The position numbers were made by a program, and so were the translations under genes. Shown here in pieces: positions 35,702 to 48,092 of a stretch of 64,000 bases of DNA (position 1 is the stretch's first letter; each line of letters opens with the position of its first letter). This DNA is from Leucaena leucocephala. Lineage: Eukaryota > Streptophyta > Magnoliopsida > Fabales > Fabaceae. The stretch lies in NCBI GenBank assembly GCA_037074615.1, contig CM073518.1:3038001-3102000 (forward strand), read 5' to 3'. A model generated the notes under the pieces. It made no database searches. It had not been told where the DNA came from and saw only the letters and a list, made by a program, of their open reading frames with translations.

Positions 35702-38700
35702 GTTTAAATTCATGTCCAAAAAGGAGAAAAGATCCTAGGTTTATATAGTATTAATTAATTTTTGAACAGCCTCAGCATTTGGGTGTCCTCAACGACCTCG
35801 TATACCCGGCGAGAATATTTCTGTGTTTTCGCTTGTTCATATAACTCTAATAGCTGAAACATGGAATTTTGTTCACTTCTTGTTGGGGCGCGCGGGAGTA
35901 GATGCTCAAACCATTAGTTTAATTTGCCGATCATTGTAGCCCAATAGCACCACATGCCTCCTCTCATAGAGGAGGTCATGGGTTCTATATCCTTGGATGA
36001 AGAGGGGGGGGGGGGGGTTGATTGTGTGGTTTCTTCGGGAGGGGCATGGGTTCTCTATCCTTGAATGATAAGGGTGGGTGGGTGTGATGTGGGTTCTTCG
36101 GGAGGGGGGTGTTTTAAATTGTCTTGATAAAAAGAAAAAGACAAGTAACATGCTGTCTTGCGGTCATACTATTCATGATCATATAGTGGGAGACAACCAA
36201 ACATGATGACAGTGTCTTCGTTGCCAATTTCACTCTTGCATCGAGAGACGCTCTAACATGATAGAACTTTTTTATCTGCCAATCAAATTAGTGTGCAAAA
36301 TTCCCCCCACATCGTAAACTCATTTCCGATTAAATTGTGTCCCGAAATTTCTTGTTATAGGATTCCCATCAATGTTAAATTTAGTTTTAACAATTCTGAC
36401 GTATGATTTTTAATCTTCTCATTTTTTAAATGACAATTTTTTAGGGGTATAGGCTACCAATCCTTCGTACTTGTGATGGGATTTTTGTGACACGATCGAA
36501 GACCATTGCTGCTCGAGAAAATTTAAAGGGAAAAGAATAGCTGCAATCTCCGCAACACAGCCCAACTCAGTTTTATACTGGGGCTTGTCCTAGTCTGACT
36601 GGGCCTCTGCTTTCATTGCTTAATCTGAGGCCTAATATGCAGCCCTACATGTGTAACGTGTAAGGGATAGAAGAGACTATCAAGACAAGTGCATATATGA
36701 GTTCACGCGTTTAATTAGAATTGGTAGTGCAGCTAAGGCAGAAGAATAGGCTGTTCTAAAGAGACTTCAAATTGTTTGAGATAAAGGAAATAAGAGAGTT
36801 ATACTTGAATCAAATGCAAAACAACTCGTTGATATATTGTGGGAGAAAATAATATTGGCCAAAAAAATAACTTATTAGTTGTGCAGATTAAAAATTTCAT
36901 ATGTAAATAATGAGAATTATAATTACAATTTATCTCAAGAAAAATAAACTAAGCTACGAATGCCCTTATGAAGAAATGCTTCTCTAAATCTGTCACATTT
37001 AAGTCGTGTCTTCCATCATTACAAGGGTTGGTAAATTCAGAATATTTAAGATTAAATTTCTCAATAATATAATTTATTTTACTTTCAGGCCATAGCCATC
37101 TATTGTATCAAAAAATAAAAAATAAATAAACAAATGTCATTCATAAATTATATGAATGCATATGAATGCATATAAATGTTTTAAGTATAAATGTTTTCAT
37201 CCAACATGTTCATTGCCTAAGCGATTGAAATAGAAAGTTCACCAAAATTAGTCTAATTAGTAAAAGTTCATAACTTACAAATAGATTAAAATCCTAACGG
37301 AAAAATCTTATTGACACATAATCTATATATACTTCTATAAGCACTATTTGAACCCAAAAGCCCTGAGCCTTGATTCTCAAAACCTAGCTCATCTAAACTT
37401 ATAGCTGACCAAAGAATGCTCAGCATGGTACGTGATGGATTTCGTATGTACAAACCTGATATCCAGACAGTATCCCATTATCCTGAAATTCTCATTTTTG
37501 GGAAATCATTTAATTGACAGTCACTCGTTGCATACTCCGCACATAAAAGTGATTGCAATGGAAGTCTATTTAAAATTTAGCCTGATCTGCTCAGGAAATA
37601 ATAATAATAACTGGCAAATGGTAGCAGGGACTTGCCACCTGGTCTCTGGCTTTTTTCTATGATTCTGTTTGATGCAAAACGAAGGGGGTCACGCAAAAAT
37701 CTCATCAGGCGAGGGTACACGATCTTCAAACTTGATCATGCAGTCATTTAAGTCAATTGAAGCCCTGACAAAAAAAAAAAAAAGGCACACGATGTATTAG
37801 GTTATTTTTCATGCATTTCATGAGCTTTTTAAAAAATCTGCTAATATTTCTTAGCTCATCTCTCCATTTTACTTGCACTACCAAATCGCATTTAACAAGC
37901 ACATAAAAAAGTGCAGCACTTTAGCATGGGCCACACCAACATTTTAAGGATACTGATATCAGATCAGCGGATTTCAAATTTCATGTTAACATCGTTACCA
38001 ATATTAAAATGTTTGGAGGTTCGGTGGACATAAATCTAACTAAATTATTTTGTCAAATTTGGCACTCGATAAAAAATCTCACATATTGAAGCCTTCAAAT
38101 ATTTTAAAAGGAGTCAGAATCACTTACACTCAATCAAAACTACAATTCCAAACCTTCCCCATGGACAAGAACGGTCCGGCATCATGATTATGGTTTGTAG
38201 CAAAATGTTAAAATCTGCAAGTTACCACAGCAACAGAATGTCAATAAAATAACTATGAAAACAAAAACTTATGTTGAGAAAACAGCCAATGGGGCAATTA
38301 AATGAAAACAAAGAAAATCAAACTATCACCAAAATGACAGAAACCAGAGCAAAATACGTTAGGCCAGGTATACATAAAACAAAGAGAAAATATCTCACTC
38401 AAGTATGCAAACATCTGAGTAGCACAACAATACATGAGAAATGCAATACTAGCTTGAGTATTAAATACCTGCCTCATGCCCCAGTGAACTCTCAGGTATT
38501 CTAGGAGTCAATTATGCAGGGGACAAGGTAGTTTGGTCACCTTGAGGGAGCTTCCAATGGAGCCAACCTCTTATCAGAATCAAAAGTGAATCTTGCCATG
38601 CTTGATATTAGAAAAATAATCAGACAAAATCAAGCACTCAGACATAAAGAAGGACTGGCCAGAAGCCAAAGCAGATTTTGTATACTGGAAGTAAAGAGTA

Positions 38701-39654
38701 ATTAGAACAATGGAGATGTGTAACTGTCAAAGTCTTCCGGTTGCGGGAAGAAGGCTATTTTTTCAATGCTAGAATATAAACAGATGCTCAAGTAGCTCCT
38801 GTTCTAAACGCAATTCAATGCTATATATATTGAAACACTTAGATGCCATAACCTTCCAAGAGAGGAAGAAAAAAAGTAAATAATGTTCAACTGACAAAAC
38901 AGAGACAACTTTTTCAGACGCCCTGACTAGATTTTGCACTTAGAATCAAAACTCTATTGTAACTGAAAAATGAAAAATCAGTACAAATATTGAACTTGCA
39001 TCCTCTGTTTAAAGCAGAAAAATCCCCTACTTGCATCTCATGAGATCAACCCACAAAACAAACACACCAAGATGTAAACAGCCATAAATATTGTGTAACA
39101 GACTATTAAGATGATGTGATAACAATAATCAATCAATTACAAGATGATACCGTGATAACAATAATTGATCAATTACAAACTGCTGCCACATAATACAATT
39201 CCTTTCTGCCTTCAATGTCAAATTCAATGTGAAAAGAGGGCAAAGGTAAAGGATCTAATTACAAGTTTGCAAAGCAGAAAGTTTCCAATTTCCACTGGAA
39301 ATCGTAGTTGCACATTTGCAAAATGCAAAATACCATCAATAAACAAAAGCCTGACCTGTGCACATGCCTTCAAAACAGTAATTATTGTTCAATCTATACA
39401 AAACTTTATATCTTAAGACTCATCCAAATATGGACACGATCTATATTGGCTTATAAGCATGTTGACAGTGCACAGGTATTGTATCGAATGATAAGTGATG
39501 ACAACCATGAAGAAAGGTTTAGCATACATCATGGCTGAACTGCATTGTTCAGAAAACTTGTCTAGAGGGTCTTTCTTCCAAAGTGGCAGATGTAAGGATA
39601 AGTAGCATCATGCAAGTCAAAAATATGTCAGCTGGATCAAGAAAGCTCAGCAGC
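35702..39654. other. Intergenic, about 4 kb without a recognised gene
   Basis: Contains the SINE-like stretch at 35.93-36.13 kb, short AT-rich tracts, and an imperfect 50 bp tandem repeat near 39110-39180 ('gataacaataat.gatcaattaca'). No open frame shows known family content. The end of the stretch is the 3' flank of the MLK kinase. Confidence 0.5.
35933..36130 (+). mobile_element. Possible tRNA-derived SINE with G-run and internal repeat
   Basis: Begins TGTAGCCCAATAGC (box A-like), and about 45 bp on has GGTCATGGGTTCTATATCC (box B-like). A G-run of about 16 bases follows, and the segment 'catgggttct.tatccttg.atga' to 'ttcttcgggag' is repeated once. The tail is A-rich. No target duplication was found, so the call is tentative. 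Confidence 0.4.
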
Positions 39655-42600
39655 TCATGAAACTGTTCTGCCATAACAAATAGATGCAATATATAGGTTC
39701 TTTGCCCATTTTTCCTGCATGAACAACAAATCAAAAATAAGAAAAAAAATTCATTACATGGCAGTGGGTTGGGCAAATTTTCAGGTGCGTTAACCACCTT
39801 AACATGAGTACTAGGGAAAGCAGAAGTTCGAAGTGTCTCTTGAGTTTCATCAGTTGGTTTCCTTCTTGGTACACTAAGAACGAAGGCAGCTTGGTCCCAA
39901 GTTGCAGCAGTTGATGTGATCCGGTAACCATTATCCCACCTACGATGAATACCTTCACTGGGATATAGGAAATCAAGTTCCACAACCTGGCATTAATTGC
40001 AAAAAGAAAAACGAGTCAGACAATTCTTTAGCACCTGAGATTTCTGACTGATAAGATATTTCACGGTCCCAGTAATACCTGATCTGAAAATCCTGCCCCA
40101 CGGGACATAACAATTGCCCATCTACTTCCAGCAGTGGCCATGCTAGTGACGTAGAACCCTTCTCTCCATTTTTTATTGATCCACTTGAATGGGAATGTAT
40201 CACTGACTTTATATGACTGCTGCAAGTACTGGGTCCCTGAAAGCAATAGACCAGCAGTAGAAGTGAGGAAGATGATTAAACAAACACTTATAGTTCATGC
40301 TCACAGATCATCATCAAATTCCAACTTCATCAAGCCAATTATTGTCATCCCAAATACACAAGCCTAATGAGTGATGAGTAATGGGTCCAAGGATACTTAC
40401 CTTTGGACATTACAACCAATGAACTACCATTACTAGCTCCAGCTAAGGCACTAATGTAGTAATTCTTCTCCCATTGTTCCATGATCCATTCCTAAAAAAT
40501 AACAACAGAAGTGACAAGTTTATCAACTTGCATAAATTTCAACCAAAGCACGAATATTGCTAACTACCATGCACTGAATTTACAATAACTAACAAAACAT
40601 GGGATGTTTCCAATTGAGTTAATAACTATGTCCAACAGAAACAGATCATCCAACCTTGTGAAGAAATTGTGGAGAGAGTTCATAAACTTGTGCACCAAAA
40701 CCAGTGCCAGCGTCCATAATAAGTGCCCAAAGGTTAGAACAAGAAGCCACACTGCTTATAAACAAACCATCCTCATTCCCTTTCTCTATGTGTTGGGACA
40801 GCCGCACATCAGCAACATTGTAGTGATACCTACATCAAGAAATAAGAGCTCAAGAATCTGACAATTTTTCTAATCAGCTTCAAGAACATACATAACATCC
40901 GAAGATAACCTTTGCTTCATTGGTCGGCGAGCATTATAAACACTAATCCATTGGGTTGCTGGCATTCCCATTCTGACCTTCTTCTTTGGTTGTTCATCAT
41001 CATCCTCTTCCATGGTCAATCGCCCTCTCTTATGGCCAACCTGACATATAAGCTATAACGACACCCAAAAAGACATGGATAACAATTAGACTTTGACAAT
41101 GATAGTACGCCAGAATATTAGAGCAATTACACCAGCTATTACCTTCTGAGCACCATCAGTGTTAATTGGCCTGATGTCCGGATTTGGACCAACAATACCA
41201 TCAAAAAGGGATATATACTTCGCATAATTAGGTTCCTCATCAAACTTCAAATTCACCACATACTCCACAAACTGCCTGAAAGGTTGAGGACAAAAGCAGC
41301 ACAAAGTTTCAGGGGAAGTGGCCATCTTTTTCTTGCAGACAAGAAATCCTTTATTTTCTCCCTGCAACAAACAATTACATTAAAGTAACAATAATTATAT
41401 TTACAAAAAGTGCAATAATCATACATATCATCCACACGCAAAAATTATGTCTCCAGTAAATAATTACCTGATATCCTTGCCAAGGTAATCGACCACGAAG
41501 AAGGAAGATAAGAGTATAAGCAAGAGATTCCAAGTCATCTCTCCTACTACCTGTTCTACCAAGATGAGCATGCACACTAGCATAACGTACAGTCCCTCTG
41601 TAGCAAGAATAGAATATGGCATCAGACAGACCCCCCAAAGTCCATTAAGCAGATTCAGATAAACTAAATGAACTTCACCTGAATACATCTGGCCGTTGAT
41701 CATACTCAACATGAAGTCCAGTTGAATGATCACGCCACCGGGTTGCTGTATTGTGGGAGGAGGGGTAACAGACAAATAATAAAAGTTTTACCACATCTTT
41801 GTTGCCAATGGAAACACCAGAGTTTCAAAGGTAGCGAGGTATATTTACCTAGTCCAAGATCAACCAAAAAAAGCTTTTTCTCATCAGGAGTTCCAGGGGG
41901 ACCAAGCAGAAAATTCTCTGGTTTCACATCACCATGCAAATAACTGCATTATGGACAGGATCATGTTAGATGTTCTTTGCAACAACTGGATGAATAAAAT
42001 ACTAGATTCCATGGAGAGGTAGAAAATTATCACTCTTAAGGCAACCAAATGCTCAAATTATGTGGTAGTTTCATTTTTACCAGTATCTACTTCCAAAGTC
42101 ATTTAATTTACATGTTGCTTAATCACAAATTTACATGTCATAAGACCAGCAATACTTTATGGAAGTGAATGTTGGGCTTTAAAAGGACAGCAAGAGCATA
42201 AAGTTGGGGTAGCTGAGATGAGGATGTTGAGATGGATGTGTGGGCATACAAGAAAAGATAAGATTCGTAATGAACAAATACGGGGAAGAGTTGGAATGGC
42301 ATCTATTGAGGAGAAAATGGTAGAGAACCATCTTAGGTAGTTTGGACACGTACAAAGAAGGCCAAGGGATGCGCCAGTGAGGAGGGTGGATCAAATAATA
42401 TGGAGCCCGGTTAAAAGGAATAGAGGAAGGCCAAAGAGAACGCTCAATGAGGTCATTGAGCGGGATCTCCTGGTCAATAACTTAACCAAGGATTCAGTTT
42501 TTGATAGAGCACAATGGTGTCGTATGATCCATGTAGCCGACCCCATTTAATAGGATAAGGCTTTGTTGTTGTTGTTGTTGCTTAATCACAAATGATTGAC

Positions 42601-44469
42601 CAGGTATCTTGCATGCTGTATAGAGAGAGAACATCTAAATGAGTATGCAACGACACCAATCTGGCCACTATCTAAACTATATGCCAATGTATGGATTGAT
42701 TAAGTATTATTTTATTTCCAATATATTTTAGAAGGGGGGAGTCAATCATGCCAGATATAAACAAAATACGGATATTACCCTCTGGAATGCATCTTCTCTA
42801 ATATGGAGATAGCCTCAATTGCAATACATGCCACCATTTCCGTGGACATCCTAAAGTCAAAATTGACAAAGGGTAAGATGCATAATATAGACCTTAACAT
42901 TTAAAATGTAAGATGTGTTACGTTTCAGGACACATTCATAGAGATACTTACGTGTGTGAATTGTTATTCCATACATCCCATAGACTAGGGCCAAGCATAT
43001 CCATGACCTAGATAGAATACGGAGCTATTAATACATTCAAAATCAACCACGCCTACACCCTTTCATCACAGAATAATAGTAAAGACTGCATACCATGACA
43101 TAGTAGTCACCTTGACGCCCCTTGTAATGAACTCGTGGAACACCATGACTGCCACCTAATGCACTGTAAAAATGTTAATGTTGCAGATGCATCACAATTT
43201 CTTTATTTATGCCTGATAGGTGGATAGACTCTAGCTGACTTAGAGAAAAGATAGGCGACTTACTTGTAAACCTGCCACTCATATGGAGGACCATAATTAC
43301 ACCCTTTGCTACTTCTATGCTCGAACTTTAAGGCTACCTACAGCAATTGGAAAATAAGCAAAAAAACAATCCAGGTTGTGAAAGTAAAGCGTTCAAAAAT
43401 GCACACATTAATGACATACTTCTATAGCTAGAGGCCCATTTCGTTCATTACAATTTGCAGCTCCTGCACGCCTGCCAACATAGACCTGTCCAAATCCTCC
43501 TTTCCCTAATTTTCTATCGACTCTGTATAGTGGAGAACAACCAACCTGGACCTGTTGCAGAGAAGGCACAAAAATAAAGATTCATCTTCAATAATATAAA
43601 AATGATTACGTATATTGATTTGGTTATACGCCAGAACTCAGAATAAAACGACTGAGAAAGGTAAACTAAAATTCCATATGAAACAGAACCGTGTTGAGTA
43701 CAATTGCACAGACTACCATTCGCCTACTAGATTACTAACCCATTTTTTTCTCGCATTCTTACTCACAACCATGCAGAAGAACAATATAAGATAAAAGGAA
43801 GAGAATTTGAAACAGAGAATATTTCCCACTTTCTCGCGAGTATAGAAACACTACGGAATCCCATAAGAACGGAACCTCGACAGAGAGAGAAGCTAGCTTA
43901 AAGGCCCAAATGAGCCAAGGCAGACCTTTAACTTTTCGACCCATAACTTATCCAGTTCTCCTAACTTTTGAATGCCTTCGGGAGTCAAAAAAACAATGAA
44001 CACATATTTCGTCCTTGAAATCCTTGAACAATCTCGTCATCCAAATATTGAATAAATTAAGGCAGAAAAAAAATCAAGAAATCAAAACCACCTTCTCAGG
44101 AAGGGGAGCTGTGCTGCCCTCGTCTTCGGCCGCCGGAGCCTTATCGGGGCTTCGATCACCGCTGTCGTACTCATCCATGGCCTTTTCCCCAACTTCCTGT
44201 CTCAAAACCCGTAACGGTGCGTCTGGCGCTTGTCCGTCTTCCTCGCCTTTCAATGTCCCGGTTAGAGGAACGGCACCGACGTTCTTGTTTGGAGTATTAT
44301 TTGTTTCATCAGCTGCGATCGCGTTCTTCTGCTTCCGATTTCGCGTGTTCTGCACAGCGGTTCTTCTTTGGCGAGTTCTTGGCGTGGGCTTATCGGGTAC
44401 TGCAATCGGACATGGGTTCGAATTATCTAATGCCCGGTTTCTGTGTGGTCCGCCACGCAGTTCAGGCAT
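39655..44469 (-). CDS. MLK3: MUT9-like / casein kinase 1-like protein kinase
   Basis: Sixteen exons, minus strand: 44469-44092, 43551-43420, 43337-43264, 43163-43094, 43007-42952, 42850-42779, 41943-41849, 41745-41679, 41597-41468, 41361-41143, 41040-40910, 40829-40655, 40491-40401, 40236-40079, 39986-39798 and 39714-39655. They join in phase to 698 residues, normal for the MLK/PPK (rice HD16/EL1) family. Exon 1 is a basic, disordered N-terminus. The kinase domain starts at about 136: GKGGFGQVYVG, Lys174 in VALKFEH, HGDVKPEN with Asp266, and DLG at 289-291 in place of DFG, as in casein kinase 1. The conserved C-terminal half follows (TQWISVYNARRPMKQRYHYN, EWIMEQWEKNYY, FPFKWINKKW) and ends ICYGRTVS. 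These nuclear kinases phosphorylate histone H3 Thr3, cryptochromes and PIF3 in Arabidopsis. Intron 6 carries a LINE fragment, with exons undisturbed. Confidence 0.94.
42131..42577 (+). mobile_element. 5'-truncated RTE-type LINE fragment with target-site duplication
   Basis: Translation on the plus strand gives the C-terminal end of a plant LINE reverse transcriptase: RPAILYGSECWALK, EMRMLRWMCG, then FGHVQRRP, GRPKRTLNEVI and QWCRMIHVADP. One in-frame TAG replaces the expected Trp before FGHVQ. The 3' end is the GATAAGGCTTTGTTGTTGTT tail typical of plant RTE LINEs. A 16 bp direct repeat TTGCTTAATCACAAAT (42115-42130 and 42578-42593) flanks the insert; the tail may blur its first bases. It lies antisense in intron 6 of the MLK kinase. 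Confidence 0.93.
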
Positions 44470-44855
44470 CGTAAGGTTGTTGGCCCATGAAGAGGGAGAG
44501 GCCTTTGTGAAGATTCATGAAGGTTCCAGAATCATCGGCTAAATATGTTGATCAGTGCATGAGAAATAGAATGAACAGAAAGGAGATGCCTGGGCGATTC
44601 AGATAACGGAGGCGATCGATAAATTAAAATTATCGAGGCTTGGTGAAAGCGAATTTTAGAGATCTGTGGAGGGAAATGAAAGGATAGGGATTCTAGATTT
44701 CTAGTACAGAGATAGAGAAAGGGAAAAGGCAAGAAGCTGTCGTGCAAATTTGGTTTGGATTTTCTTTGTAATTTCTTTAGAATTTTATACGCAAATTTAT
44801 TAGTATTGTTTTGAGAGAGAAACTGTAGAAACTATAATTTTTTTTTTAATATTTT
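44470..44855. other. Upstream region of the MLK kinase
   Basis: Likely promoter and 5' leader of the kinase on the minus strand. No clear TATA box was seen and no other gene. Confidence 0.4.
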
Positions 44856-45355
44856 AGGATTTATTTGAATAAGAGTTTTGAAAAAAATTTATTAAAAAAA
44901 GAGTTATGGAACAACTTTTAAAATAAAAATTTAGAGAAGAGTTTATATAAAAAAAATATTCTAAATAAACGAGTGTTTAGATAGTTATTACCAGAAGAAT
45001 TTTTATAATTAAAAAATAACTAAAAAAAGTATGATTTTATTAAAAATATTAGAGAGAAAAGAGAGTGGAGAAAAGAAAAGAAATAAGAAAAATGGTAGAG
45101 AGGGGAGAGGAGAGATGGTGGAGAAAAGAGAAGATAGAAGAGAGATAATTCAAGAATAAGTAAAGATAAAATAGTAATTAGATAGTTCATAAACTCTTTT
45201 ACTGTTTTAATAGTTTATCCAAAATTTTAATTTTAATCGTTTGGTCCAAAAACTATTTTAAATAAATATTACTATTTATTTTAATTTTTTTAAACTAAAA
45301 TTTAAACTAAAAACTTTTTTAAAATTTTAATTTTATGAGCTTCTAAACAAATTCT
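44856..45355 (+). mobile_element. Inverted-repeat MITE-like element with GA-rich core (copy 3)
   Basis: Same layout as the copy at 15.4 kb: the left arm contains 'gagtgtttagatagttatta', then a GA-rich core (about 45050-45150), then the closing arm with 'agatagttcataaactc' and 'cgtttggtccaaaaact'. The right end is next to TTAA. It has no coding capacity. Confidence 0.6.
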
Positions 45356-46210
45356 TAATTTAGCATGTGCAGTTTATTTTCTTTTTATTAATTTTTTTAA
45401 TTTTATTATGTTAGTATTATTGGTCCATACAATTTTGCTATATTAACACTTTTTATTAAATTTTTTAATTTTATTTTATTAGTATTATTAGTCTATATAA
45501 TTTTATTATGTTAACACTGATAATCCTTATTTAAAAAAAATAATAGTATTTTTTTTATTATTAACATAAAATATATTTAACTAATTTGATTAAATTAAAA
45601 AAATAGTTAATAAAATATTTTTTTAAAATATTATAATAACTTTTTTAACTTCTACTCTCTTTTTTATTTAATTATTATTGAGATAATATAAATAAATAAA
45701 AATAAAAAAAAATTATAAATATATAAAATAATTATTATATTTAAAATTAAAATTAATTTTTTAAATAGATGATATATTAAAAACTAAAGTACTAACTAAA
45801 TAAAATTAAAAGATTTAATAAAAAAATATAAATACTAAATTAAAAATAAAGGTAAGGGCACTTGCGGTTTCTTTTCGTAATAAATCGCTTTTAATCTGTG
45901 TGTGTGTGTGTGTATCATTTGTTTGGTTCCTTCACTTCATTGTTATATGAAGTTCAAGTTTTCAGATTTCAGTCCATCTCATCTAAAAAAATTGTAACCA
46001 TTCGATTTACATTTAGGATCTTGGCTCAAATCTCTGCCTTGCTCCACATTTCACTCTGTTTTAGGTGTTGTTCCATGTCCCCTCCATGTTTGTGTATCAT
46101 TGGCATGTTTCGTTTGGGATATGTAAAAGGAAAGCGTCCATCTTCTCACATCTGTGGGCTGGGCCCTTCTCTCCCCTGCACCCACAGCCCACAAAAACAT
46201 GATAATCTAA
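45356..46210. other. Very AT-rich intergenic stretch with a (TG)n microsatellite
   Basis: 45.36-45.86 kb is almost only A and T in short runs. A (TG)n run lies at about 45897-45913. No gene was seen. Confidence 0.5.
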
Positions 46211-46431
46211 GGGTATGTTTGGTATGATAGAAATAGAGAGGAGGGGAGATTTGAATGAGTTCAATTTAAAAAAATAAATAAGTGGAGTTAAAAAAATTAA
46301 TAAAAAGAAGATGTAAAATAAAAAAATTAAAAAAATTAATTAAATTTTTTAATTCTACTTCTTCAATATTTTTTTAAATTGAACTGATTAAAATTTTCTT
46401 TCCCTTCCCTTTCCCTCATACCAAACTGACT
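46211..46431. mobile_element. Tourist-like MITE with TAA target duplication
   Basis: 221 bp with imperfect terminal inverted repeats: GGGTATGTTTGGTATGA at the left, and AGTCAGTTTGGTATGA when the right end is read in reverse. The inner arms also pair ('agttcaatttaaaaaaata' against its complement). TAA flanks both sides (46208-46210, 46432-46434), as expected for PIF/Harbinger-derived elements. It has no coding capacity. Confidence 0.7.
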
Positions 46432-46964
46432 TAAAAGTAGTTTATCATTTGTATATGAGAAATATAAATAAATAAAGTTAAGACATTTTTTTTTTAGTTT
46501 TTTCATTTATCATTTTGTTTTATTAATTTTTTGAAATTAAATACTACTCCTTCCGTACTTAGTGTGTGTTTGATAATTACTAAAGTATTATTTTAAAAAA
46601 AAATTAGCTTAAATTATAATTTTTAAAAAATTAAATAAATAGCCTTAAAGGCTTATAATATAAATACTTCTACACTTAACTATAATTTTTTATATAAATT
46701 TCTAAGAATATTTTTTTAATAAAATAAAAGAGTTTATAAGTATCAAACAATTATTTTATTCCTACCTTTCTAACACACTCTCTCCTCCCTTTCTTTCCAC
46801 CCTCAGCTATCTGTCATCTTCCTTCTTTACTTAGTGTCCATCGGTTGGATCTAAAACGCCATTTTCTTCTTCCTTCTCTTCAGTTGTCATCGCCCTCTCT
46901 CTCCTCAGCGTCTTTTTCTTCTTCCTTTTCCCCTCTGTCGTCGTCAAAAATGGTTCCCCACTCT
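46432..46964. other. AT-rich spacer before the SRPBCC pseudogene
   Basis: About 46.55-46.79 kb is another AT-rich, partly self-complementary stretch that starts 'agtgtgtgtttgataatta'. It may be a degraded relative of the MITE family. A CT-rich stretch follows at 46.8-46.93 kb. Confidence 0.35.
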
Positions 46965-47350
46965 GGCGACCTGCTACGGCATCCATGGCTCCAACGGTGA
47001 GCCCGGCTGCATCCAATTCCGCTCCGGCTCTTCCATCCACTCTGACGGCGCCGATCAACCCATCAGCTGGTCGAAGGAGAGGCTTGTGGCCATTAATCAC
47101 GAATAACGCACTCTCGTCTGTGAAATCGTGGACAGCAATATCGGCTTCAACTCTCAACCATGAAGATGCCACCCATGGTGGCCGACGGCCACGACGGATC
47201 TCTGATAGTGTCATTTCTCCGACGGCTGGGCTCTGCAAGATTTGATCGCCAAATACGATACTGGCCTTCAACGCATGGCTGCCAAAATGGACCATCATAT
47301 TCATACCGCAAATTCGCCCGATGCTTAATGGCTCTTCGTCCTGTAATAAA
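46965..47350 (+). pseudogene. Broken lachrymatory-factor-synthase-like (SRPBCC) copy
   Basis: The plus-strand frame from 46972 gives CYGIHGSNGEPGCIQF, then SWSKERLVAINHE, a TAA stop at about 47104, and EIVDSNIGFNS. Frame is then lost. It returns as GWALQDLIAKYDTGLQRMAAKM. These are the middle and end of the same family as the intact gene 0.8 kb downstream (FPGQPGLVRY, AKEKLLALD, NNIGFKSY, EGWAFQDFVSYL). The N-terminal third (WEGKA..DFCN) is not visible. It is a relic of a tandem or older duplication and cannot encode a full domain. Confidence 0.88.
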
Positions 47351-48092
47351 TCTGTAAATAAAACTGCTACTCGGTGCTTCTCGTGGTCTCACCAATGAAA
47401 ATAAGTAACTTGGTCTTCACTTTATTTTATTTCTTTCCACGTTCCAATTGTTACAAACATAACAGCATCGAGAAATAGCCTGTGCTATAAAGCATTTAGG
47501 GCGAACAGAGGCATCAGTCACCGTTCCAATTGTTTTCTCATCCCCTATGTCGCTAATCACTCGGAACACATAATTTATCTGCGATGCTCTATGCACAATT
47601 ACAACATCAACGCTAGATTATTTTCTCGACCAAGAAAAAAGGCCACGTTACTTTGTAAAATTGAGGAATCATCATCAATCAAATCAAATTCTATATCACG
47701 TAAAAACTATAATACTCAACTCAACTCATTTTCCTATTTAAAAGGGAACATCATCAATCAGAGATTCCATTAGGATAACGAATGAATTTATCAAAGAATG
47801 CGGTCACGGAACTCATTAAGATAAAACCACATTTTTCCCACTAGAAAAATTGAAGGTTATTGATCTCGATGCTAAGATTCTCCCCACGACCACCATCTGT
47901 CTGCCATTACCTCTCTCCTCATTATTCTTTTCGGTCAACTGCAAACTTCAGTCCCATTATTAATATCCTTTCACGCATTTTTTTTTTATAGATCCTTTCA
48001 CGCATTTTGTGTGGCTCCAAGAACTTGCGTGCCCACCACAAAGCCCAAACACCCCCCCCCCCTTTTTCCGTTACTCGTCTTTCCAGAGACAA
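47351..48092. other. Spacer and upstream region of the intact SRPBCC gene
   Basis: No gene was seen. A T-run, then a C-run (about 48052-48062), lies just upstream of the ATG at 48093. It probably contains the promoter of the downstream gene. Confidence 0.4.

Noticed and set aside
36001..36018. Long G-run, and C- or G-runs at 21.87, 48.05, 55.81 and 60.12 kb, as telomeric or regulatory G-quadruplexes
   Set aside because: They are simple homopolymers without the spaced runs of a quadruplex or a telomere repeat, and may have length errors.
44015..44542. Plus-strand open frame of 175 codons
   Set aside because: It is the antisense of exon 1 of the MLK kinase.
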